A stretch of DNA of 6,778 nt. Source: Clostridium sp. Lineage in GTDB: Bacteria; Bacillota; Clostridia; Clostridiales; Clostridiaceae. The position numbers and the translations under genes are program-made. The stretch's first letter is position 1; each line of letters opens with the position of its first letter. The notes under the pieces are model-generated. The model searched no databases, had not been told where the DNA came from, and saw only the letters and a program-made list of their open reading frames with translations. Positions 1 to 4,710 of this stretch are shown piece after piece. The stretch spans positions 1 through 6,778 of the forward strand of contig DPOH01000079.1 of NCBI GenBank assembly GCA_003539755.1, written 5' to 3'.

Positions 1-238
1 GGTTTATACCAAGGTATACATTAAGTAGTCCGAAAATAGAAAAAATAAATTTAAATAAATCTTTTGAATAATGTGATCTACTTACTATTAAATTAAAGCA
101 GATTAATGGAATCAAGATAGCGATGGAGAAATTGAATATTCTCTTTAAATAATACATATATATCACCAGCTTTTATTAATAATTATTATGTATTCTAATT
201 ATATACAAGCTATGTATTTTTTATTCGTACATAAATTA

Positions 239-288
239 AAAAATATACACAAATGAGTATAAGTAAAAAATATGGTTTGTATATTTTT
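239..288. repeat. Imperfect inverted repeat upstream of the ABC transporter
   Basis: AAAAATATAC (239-248) pairs with GTATATTTTT (279-288) over ten contiguous bases. After a two-base bulge, AAA (251-253) pairs with TTT (276-278). The spacer is 22 bases. It lies just before the candidate -35 region of the ABC gene, so it could be an operator for a local repressor such as a MarR or TetR type. In DNA this A/T-rich, chance is a serious alternative. Confidence 0.35.
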
Positions 289-291
289 ACA

Positions 292-320
292 GTGATTAAT
301 TAAAAAATATTAAGTATAAT
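292..320 (+). promoter_or_regulatory. Candidate promoter for the ABC transporter
   Basis: A perfect -10 hexamer TATAAT lies at 315-320, with a poor -35 (GTGATT, 292-297, three of six consensus bases) at a 17-base spacing. An alternative pair is TTTACA (286-291) with TATTAA (308-313) at a 16-base spacing. Either places the transcript start about 25-35 bases before the ATG, leaving room for the ribosome binding site and little else. Confidence 0.35.
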
Positions 321-339
321 TATTATTTGTGAAAATAAT

Positions 340-347
340 GGAGGGAG
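340..347 (+). promoter_or_regulatory. Ribosome binding site of the ABC transporter
   Basis: GGAGGGAG matches the anti-Shine-Dalgarno sequence well and is correctly spaced for the ATG at 355. ATG triplets at 338 and 350 share a frame that closes at TGA 356-358, so they do not start the transporter. Confidence 0.75.
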
Positions 348-354
348 AAATGTT

Positions 355-2061
355 ATGATAAAAAAATTTATATCATTTTATAAGCCGTATAAGATGATAT
401 TTGCTTTAGATTTAGTGGTGGCACTTATAGCTTCTCTATGTGATTTGGTCTATCCTATGATGACTAGGGAATTAATAAATGAGTCTATACCAAATAAAAG
501 TGTAAAAATGATAGGTATTTTTGCAGTGCTTCTTTTAATAATATTTATAGTAAAAGCAGCATGTGCATATTTTATGCAGTATTGGGGACATGTAATTGGA
601 GTAAGAATGCAGGGTGATATGAGACGTGATGTATTTAATCATCTTCAAAAATTACCTAATAGTTATTTTGATAATAATAAAACTGGGGATATTATGTCTA
701 GAATAATAAACGATCTTATGGATATATCAGAGCTTGCGCATCATGGGCCAGAAGATTTGTTTATTTCAATAGTAATGCTTATTGGATCATTTATAATACT
801 TTTTACAGTAAATATTCCATTAACTATTTTGATATTTGCATTTATACCATTTATAGTATGGTTTACTTTGCATCAGAGAAAAAAGATGAATAAAGCTTTT
901 TTAGATACAAAGGTTGAAACAGGAAAAGTAAATGCAAATTTAGAAAATAGTATTTCGGGAATTAAAATTTCAAAAGCATTTGTAAGTCATAAAGAAGAGC
1001 AAGTTAAGTTTGAAAAAGGGAATAAAAAATTTATGGCAGCAAGAGAAAAAGCATACAAGGTTATGGCTGAGTATGGATCGGGTTCTAGTTTTGGAATTGA
1101 TATATTAAATTATGTAGGGCTTATTGGGGGAGGATTGTTTACTTTAAATGGTCTTATAGATATTGGTGATTTTGTTGCATATATGCTGTTTATTAAGATG
1201 TTTACGCAACCAATTAAAAAGCTTATTGACTTTATGGAACAATATCAGAATGGAATAACAGGATTCCAAAGATATATGGAAATTATGAATTCTGATAAAG
1301 AAAAAGATAAGGTAAATGCTGTTGAATTAAAAAATGTAAAAGGAAATATTGAATTTAAAAATGTTGATTTTAGCTATGAAGGCAAAAAAGTATTAAATAA
1401 TATTTCTATAAATATAAGAAAAGGTGAAATGTTAGCATTAGTTGGAGCATCTGGTGGTGGAAAGACTACTTTTTGTAATCTGATTCCTAGATTTTATGAT
1501 GCACAAAATGGAGATATATTAATTGATGGGAAGAGTATATATGATGTTACTCTTGATTCTTTAAGACAAAATATAGGAATAGTTCAACAGGAAGTATTTT
1601 TATTTACAGGTACTATTAGAGATAATATTTTATATGGAAAAACAGATGCGACAGAAGAGGAATTAATAAAGGCTTCAAAAATGGCTAATATTCATGAATT
1701 TATAGAAGCTCTTCCAGAAGGATATGATACATACATAGGAGAAAGAGGAGTGAAATTATCTGGTGGTCAGAAACAACGTATATCGATTGCAAGGGTATTT
1801 TTGAAAAACCCACCGATTCTTATTTTAGATGAGGCTACTTCTGCATTAGATAATGTTACTGAGCGTATAATACAGGAGTCTTTGGAAAAATTATGTACAG
1901 GAAGAACTACTATAGTTGTAGCACATAGATTATCTACTATAAAGAATGCTGATGAAATTGTTGTTTTAGGAAGTAAAGGGATAATAGAAAAAGGTAGTCA
2001 CGATGAATTGTTAGAAAAACAAGGTGAATATAGTAAACTTCATAAAATGGCAGCTATATAG
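355..2061 (+). CDS. ABC exporter half-transporter (MsbA/multidrug type)
   Basis: This is a complete 568-residue half-transporter: an N-terminal six-helix exporter domain fused to one ATPase domain, expected to dimerise in the cytoplasmic membrane and export a lipid, drug or peptide. Hydrophobic segments lie near residues 14-36, 52-76, 134-154, 155-171, 247-267 and 268-283. The ATPase domain starts near 330. It has the A-loop tyrosine Y341, Walker A GASGGGKTT (364-372), Q-loop Q412, GERG (462-465), signature LSGGQ (468-472), Walker B with catalytic E493 (ILILDE, 488-493), D-loop SALD (496-499) and H-loop H524. All catalytic elements are intact, and no second half-transporter lies nearby, so a homodimer is more likely than an obligate heterodimer. 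The length is normal (about 570-600). The substrate cannot be read from the sequence. The gene appears to be transcribed alone, between its own promoter zone and a strong terminator. Confidence 0.93.
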   Translation: MIKKFISFYKPYKMIFALDLVVALIASLCDLVYPMMTRELINESIPNKSVKMIGIFAVLLLIIFIVKAACAYFMQYWGHVIGVRMQGDMRRDVFNHLQKLPNSYFDNNKTGDIMSRIINDLMDISELAHHGPEDLFISIVMLIGSFIILFTVNIPLTILIFAFIPFIVWFTLHQRKKMNKAFLDTKVETGKVNANLENSISGIKISKAFVSHKEEQVKFEKGNKKFMAAREKAYKVMAEYGSGSSFGIDILNYVGLIGGGLFTLNGLIDIGDFVAYMLFIKMFTQPIKKLIDFMEQYQNGITGFQRYMEIMNSDKEKDKVNAVELKNVKGNIEFKNVDFSYEGKKVLNNISINIRKGEMLALVGASGGGKTTFCNLIPRFYDAQNGDILIDGKSIYDVTLDSLRQNIGIVQQEVFLFTGTIRDNILYGKTDATEEELIKASKMANIHEFIEALPEGYDTYIGERGVKLSGGQKQRISIARVFLKNPPILILDEATSALDNVTERIIQESLEKLCTGRTTIVVAHRLSTIKNADEIVVLGSKGIIEKGSHDELLEKQGEYSKLHKMAAI

Positions 2062-2063
2062 TG

Positions 2064-2106
2064 ATAAAACACTGTGGATATAGAATCTACAGTGTTTTAT
2101 TATTAT
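2064..2106 (+). terminator. Rho-independent terminator of the ABC transporter
   Basis: A perfect 12-base-pair stem, ATAAAACACTGT (2064-2075) with ACAGTGTTTTAT (2089-2100), extends inward by four more pairs (2076-2079 with 2085-2088, one of them G-U) to a five-base loop. The 3' arm and the bases after it are T-rich (TTTTATTATTAT). It begins two bases after the stop codon and should isolate the transporter from the thioredoxin unit. Confidence 0.88.
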
Positions 2107-2147
2107 AAAATTTAAAATAGTATAAACTATAATACTTTGAACAAAAA

Positions 2148-2176
2148 TCGACATAATTGAATAGAATTATTATAGA
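2148..2176 (+). promoter_or_regulatory. Candidate promoter for the thioredoxin unit
   Basis: TCGACA (2148-2153, five of six bases of the -35 consensus) is separated by 17 bases from TATAGA (2171-2176, four of six bases of the -10). Transcription would begin near 2183 and give a leader of about 28 bases, which contains the ribosome binding site. A perfect TATAAT also occurs at 2128-2133, overlapping a small dyad ATAGT-N4-ACTAT (2117-2130), but it lacks a good -35. Because a terminator lies immediately upstream, a promoter somewhere in 2101-2190 is needed. Confidence 0.45.
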
Positions 2177-2197
2177 AGATAAAAAAGACAGATATTT

Positions 2198-2204
2198 GGA
2201 GGTG
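2198..2204 (+). promoter_or_regulatory. Ribosome binding site fixing the thioredoxin start
   Basis: GGAGGTG is a near-perfect Shine-Dalgarno sequence ending six to eight bases before the ATG at 2211. It sets the start there rather than at the in-frame TTG at 2157, which has no such site and would add 18 residues not found in thioredoxins. Confidence 0.85.
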
Positions 2205-2210
2205 AAGTTT

Positions 2211-2525
2211 ATGATATCGCATATAAGTGATAGTAACTTTAGACAAGAAGTGTTATTTGAAAAAGGCTTGGTTATGGTTGATTTTTCGGCACAATGGTGT
2301 ATGCCATGTAAAATGCTTCATCATGTTTTAGAGAAAATATCTGATAAAAATAATCAAGTGAAGATTGTTGATATAGATGTAGATGAAAGTCCAAGAATAT
2401 CAGATAGATATGGAATAAGTAATCTTCCAACAATTCTATTTTTTAAAGATGGAAGACATGTAGATGAAGTGGTGGGATTTGTACCAGAAGATATTATAGA
2501 AGATATTATAGAAGAAAACTTATAA
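2211..2525 (+). CDS. trxA: Thioredoxin with WCMPC active site
   Basis: This is a 104-residue cytoplasmic thioredoxin, close to the family norm of about 105, which reduces protein disulfides through a cysteine pair. The active site WCMPC (29-33, cysteines C30 and C33) replaces the usual WCGPC. The buried aspartate is kept (D24, in VDF), as is the cis-proline loop NLPT (71-74, P73). Other departures from the classical type are serine at 26, where E. coli has W28, and histidine 38, where the helix-kinking proline (E. coli P40) is expected. The C-terminus repeats EDII twice (93-100), encoded by a perfect 12-base tandem duplication. The reductase gene follows after 11 bases, so the two are surely co-transcribed and this protein is the likely substrate of that enzyme. 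The thioredoxin fold is certain; the altered redox potential and partner range are inferred. Confidence 0.92.
   Translation: MISHISDSNFRQEVLFEKGLVMVDFSAQWCMPCKMLHHVLEKISDKNNQVKIVDIDVDESPRISDRYGISNLPTILFFKDGRHVDEVVGFVPEDIIEDIIEENL
2487..2510 (+). repeat. Tandem 12-base repeat in the 3' end of trxA
   Basis: GAAGATATTATA occurs twice in direct succession (2487-2498 and 2499-2510), followed by the partial unit GAAGA. It encodes EDII-EDII in the final helix of the thioredoxin and keeps the frame. Confidence 0.8.
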
Positions 2526-2530
2526 AGGTG
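2526..2530 (+). promoter_or_regulatory. Ribosome binding site of the reductase gene
   Basis: AGGTG lies six bases before the ATG at 2537, directly after the thioredoxin stop codon. It supports the ATG start over the in-frame GTG at 2528, which sits inside this site. Confidence 0.65.
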
Positions 2531-2536
2531 ATTTCT

Positions 2537-3412
2537 ATGAATGAAAAAGAATTATATGATATTGCCATAATTGGCAGCGGTCCAGCAGGTTTGTCAGCAG
2601 CATTAAATGCACGAATAAGAAATAAGAGTTTTATTATTTTTGGTAATTATAATTTGAGTTCGAAATTAGAAAAGGCGCCTAAAATAAATAATTATTTAGG
2701 CTTTTATGGGATATCAGGTGAAGAGCTTAGGATAAAATTCTTAAATCATATAGAAAATATGAATATTAAGATTAATGAAGAGAAGATTAATTCTATATAT
2801 TCATTGGGGGATTATTTTGCTGTTATGTCAAACGATAAGTGCTATAAGTCAAAAACTCTCATATTGGCTACAGGAATTGAATTTACTAAGTCCATTGAAG
2901 GCGAAAAAAATTTTCTTGGCAAAGGTGTAGGGTATTGTGCCACATGTGATGCACCATTATATAGAGATAAAATTGTATCTATAATTTCATATAGTAAGTC
3001 AGGCATAAAAGATGCAGAGTATGTAAGTGAAATAGCTAAAATAGTTAATTATATTCCTATGCATGAGGGGAATTATGAGGTAGATTCAAATGCAGAAAAT
3101 ATAAATATTATAAAAGACAGGCCGATTAAGATAGTAGGGAAAAAGAAAGTCGAAAGATTGTTACTTCAAGAAACTGTATTAGATACAGATGGCGTATTTT
3201 TGTTAAAAGATAGTATATCACCTAATGAATTGGTTCCTGGTCTAAAAATGATAAACAATCATATTGAAGTTGATAGAATGATGAGAACCAATATTGCTGG
3301 ATGTTTTGCGGCTGGAGATTGTGTAGGTGCGCCTTATCAGTTTATAAAAGCAGCTGGGGAAGGTAATATAGCAGCTTTGAGTGCAGTGTCTTATTTAGAT
3401 AAATTAAAATAA
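2537..3412 (+). CDS. trxB: Thioredoxin reductase-like flavoprotein, probably ferredoxin-dependent (FFTR type)
   Basis: This 291-residue FAD enzyme should reduce the thioredoxin encoded just upstream. It has the N-terminal FAD loop GSGPAG (13-18), ATG (111-113), the redox pair CATC (134-137) and the second FAD motif GCFAAGD (255-261), followed by PYQFIKAAGEG (266-276). In classical NADPH enzymes the domain after CATC carries GGGxSA and a basic HRRDxxRA motif. Here the equivalent loop is SYSKSG (151-156), the strand after it ends IPMHEG, and the domain is about 25 residues shorter than in E. coli TrxB. Loss of the NADPH motifs with everything else kept is the hallmark of ferredoxin-dependent flavin thioredoxin reductases, known from some cyanobacteria and clostridia. 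The electron donor is therefore probably reduced ferredoxin; that is inference, while the motif losses are seen directly. An inactive or regulatory paralogue is less likely given the intact CATC and FAD sites. Confidence 0.88.
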   Translation: MNEKELYDIAIIGSGPAGLSAALNARIRNKSFIIFGNYNLSSKLEKAPKINNYLGFYGISGEELRIKFLNHIENMNIKINEEKINSIYSLGDYFAVMSNDKCYKSKTLILATGIEFTKSIEGEKNFLGKGVGYCATCDAPLYRDKIVSIISYSKSGIKDAEYVSEIAKIVNYIPMHEGNYEVDSNAENINIIKDRPIKIVGKKKVERLLLQETVLDTDGVFLLKDSISPNELVPGLKMINNHIEVDRMMRTNIAGCFAAGDCVGAPYQFIKAAGEGNIAALSAVSYLDKLK

Positions 3413-3413
3413 G

Positions 3414-3450
3414 AATGGGTATGAAATAAACTTCATACCCATTTTATATT
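3414..3450. terminator. Bidirectional terminator between trxB and ilvE
   Basis: A perfect 12-base-pair stem, AATGGGTATGAA (3414-3425) with TTCATACCCATT (3432-3443), has a six-base loop. On the + strand it is followed by TTATATTT. On the - strand it is followed by CTTATTTTAATTT. It therefore suits both converging transcripts: the thioredoxin unit, whose stop codon is one base away, and ilvE. Confidence 0.85.
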
Positions 3451-3458
3451 TAAAATAA

Positions 3459-4487
3459 TTATTTTACTTCGTAAATCCATCCTTCTGGAGCTTCAACATC
3501 ACCTAATTGGATTCCGTAAAGAGTATCATATAGTTTTTTGATTACTGGTCCTACTTCAGTCTCACTATGGAATACATATCTCTTATCCTTGTAATCTATA
3601 GCTCCAATTGGAGTTATAACAGCAGCAGTTCCACATGCACCTGCTTCTGCAAATTCATCTAATTTATCAACAAAAACTTCTCTTTCATATACCGGCATAT
3701 TTAAATAATGTTCAGCAAGGTAAAGTAAAGAGTACTTAGTTATACTTGGTAGGATAGACGATGATTTTGGTGTAACAAATTCACCTTTTTTAGTAATACC
3801 AATAAAGTTGGCTGCACCGACTTCATCAATCTTAGTATGAGTTGCAGGATCAAGATATATACAATCTGCATATCCGCCTTCAGCAGCTTTTTTATGAGCT
3901 TCAAGAGAAGCTGCATAGTTACCACCAACTTTTTGTTTGCCAGTTCCTTTTGGTGCAGCTCTATCAAATTCATCTTGAACTACGAAATTACAAGGTTTTA
4001 ATCCTCCTGAGAAGTATGGGCCAACTGGCATACAGAAAACTGTGAATATATATTCAGTAGCAGGTTTAACACCTATATTATCTCCAACACCCATTATGAT
4101 AGGTCTGATATATAAAGTAGCACCAGTTCCGTAAGGTGGTACATAATCTATATTTGCTTTTACAGTCTGCATAACTGCGTCTATAAATTTTTCTTCAGGA
4201 ATATTTGGCATAAGTAATCTATCACAGCTATCATTCATACGAACAGCATTTCTATCAGGCCTAAATAATTGAACTTTGCCTTCTTTAGTTTTATATGCTT
4301 TTAAGCCTTCAAAACAGCTTTGTCCATAATGAAGAACTGGAGAAGCTTCACTTATATGAAGTACATTATCTGTTGAAAGTTTTCCTTCATCCCATTGACC
4401 ATCTTTCCAATATGAAATATAACGGTATTCAGTTTTTATGTAGCTGAAACCTAATTTGCCCCAATCAATATCAATTTTTTTCCCCAT
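3459..4487 (-). CDS. ilvE: Branched-chain amino acid aminotransferase
   Basis: This is a PLP-dependent fold-type IV aminotransferase that interconverts leucine, isoleucine and valine with their 2-oxo acids, using glutamate/2-oxoglutarate, in the cytoplasm. The 342-residue length and motifs match the longer BCAT group that includes the mammalian enzymes, rather than the roughly 310-residue E. coli IlvE group. The PLP lysine is K186 in KVGGNYA, E222 (DEVGAANF) should contact the pyridine nitrogen, and GTAAVITP (286-293) forms the loop holding the PLP phosphate and substrate. The CXXC redox centre of mammalian BCATs in this loop is absent. A GGAGG (4495-4499) lies seven bases from the ATG. The gene stands alone, with nadE upstream behind a terminator and the thioredoxin unit converging. 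A CodY-like site over the putative promoter suggests repression when branched-chain amino acids are plentiful (inferred). Confidence 0.95.
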   Translation of the reverse strand: MGKKIDIDWGKLGFSYIKTEYRYISYWKDGQWDEGKLSTDNVLHISEASPVLHYGQSCFEGLKAYKTKEGKVQLFRPDRNAVRMNDSCDRLLMPNIPEEKFIDAVMQTVKANIDYVPPYGTGATLYIRPIIMGVGDNIGVKPATEYIFTVFCMPVGPYFSGGLKPCNFVVQDEFDRAAPKGTGKQKVGGNYAASLEAHKKAAEGGYADCIYLDPATHTKIDEVGAANFIGITKKGEFVTPKSSSILPSITKYSLLYLAEHYLNMPVYEREVFVDKLDEFAEAGACGTAAVITPIGAIDYKDKRYVFHSETEVGPVIKKLYDTLYGIQLGDVEAPEGWIYEVK

Positions 4488-4532
4488 TTTTATTCCTCCA
4501 AATCTATGTGGCTTATTGCCAAAATATTTATT

Positions 4533-4562
4533 ATCATATATTGTAACACTACTTTGTGGAAA
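4533..4562 (-). promoter_or_regulatory. Candidate ilvE promoter
   Basis: On the - strand TTTCCA (4557-4562, four of six -35 bases) is followed after 18 bases by TATGAT (4533-4538, five of six -10 bases). The leader would be about 40 bases, too short for a T-box or an attenuator. A terminator for nadE lies further upstream, so ilvE needs its own promoter in this gap. Confidence 0.4.
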
Positions 4563-4565
4563 ATT
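4551..4565 (-). promoter_or_regulatory. CodY-box-like site at the ilvE promoter
   Basis: Read on the - strand, AATTTTCCACAAAGT matches the CodY consensus AATTTTCWGAAAATT at 11 of 15 positions, with a perfect left half. It overlaps the candidate -35. CodY is the branched-chain amino acid and GTP sensor of Firmicutes and controls ilv genes, so the location makes sense, but AT-rich DNA gives such matches by chance. Confidence 0.35.
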
Positions 4566-4630
4566 CTACAATTCATTAGAAAAAGTAGTTTTGAGTTAAT
4601 AAAATACTAAATATGCTTCAGTGAATATGA

Positions 4631-4681
4631 TAAAATAATAAAAACAGTCATAAAATATTATAAAAGATTTTATGACTGTTT
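4631..4681 (-). terminator. Rho-independent terminator of nadE
   Basis: A perfect 15-base-pair stem, AAACAGTCATAAAAT (4642-4656) with ATTTTATGACTGTTT (4667-4681), has a ten-base loop. On the - strand it is followed by TTATTATTTTA. On the + strand the bases after the stem (ATTAAGG) are not a U-tract, so it acts on the nadE transcript about 30 bases past the stop codon. Confidence 0.87.
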
Positions 4682-4710
4682 ATTAAGGTTTAGAATTTTG
4701 TTTTTTTATT

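Larger units (their letters stand above)
1..354. other. Intergenic region without a convincing gene
   Basis: No complete gene is visible here. In one + frame, codons run open from position 3 to a TAA at 69-71 and then, in the same frame, from 72 to a TAA at 150-152. Neither stretch has a start codon with a ribosome binding site, so this could be the eroded tail of an upstream gene or chance. Positions 61-150 are visibly less AT-rich than 153-354. From 153 on the DNA is almost pure A/T, with small dyads: AATACATA (151-158) with TATGTATT (187-194 and 211-218), and ATACA-N5-TGTAT (203-217) followed by five T, which could act as a weak terminator for whatever lies upstream. The promoter zone of the ABC transporter occupies the right end. 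Confidence 0.6.

Noticed and set aside
338..358. Six-codon mini-ORF overlapping the start of the ABC gene
   Set aside because: It has no ribosome binding site of its own, and the Shine-Dalgarno of the ABC gene lies inside it.
2157..2210. In-frame TTG start that would extend the thioredoxin by 18 residues
   Set aside because: It has no ribosome binding site, the extension has no counterpart in thioredoxins, and it overlaps the candidate -10. The ATG at 2211 has an excellent GGAGGTG and gives the normal family length.
2168..2505. 14-base direct repeat TATTATAGAAGATA before trxA (2168-2181) and inside its 3' end (2492-2505)
   Set aside because: It is made of simple A/T-rich words, and the second copy is explained by the local 12-base tandem repeat. 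No recombination or regulatory meaning is evident.
2528..2536. GTG start for the reductase, three codons upstream
   Set aside because: The GTG is part of the ribosome binding site AGGTG that serves the ATG at 2537.
3451..3466. Perfect 16-base palindrome TAAAATAATTATTTTA at the ilvE stop codon
   Set aside because: It is composed only of A and T, too weak for a stable hairpin, and adjacent to a much better terminator, so it is probably chance.
3740..4045. Open frames of 67-77 codons on both strands inside ilvE
   Set aside because: They overlap a well-supported aminotransferase, have low-complexity Leu/Gln-rich products with no recognisable domain, and lack good ribosome binding sites.
4509..4521. 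Small hairpin TGGC-N5-GCCA in the ilvE leader as a T-box or attenuator
   Set aside because: The stem is four base pairs, and the leader is far too short for a T-box, with no T-box sequence or leader peptide.
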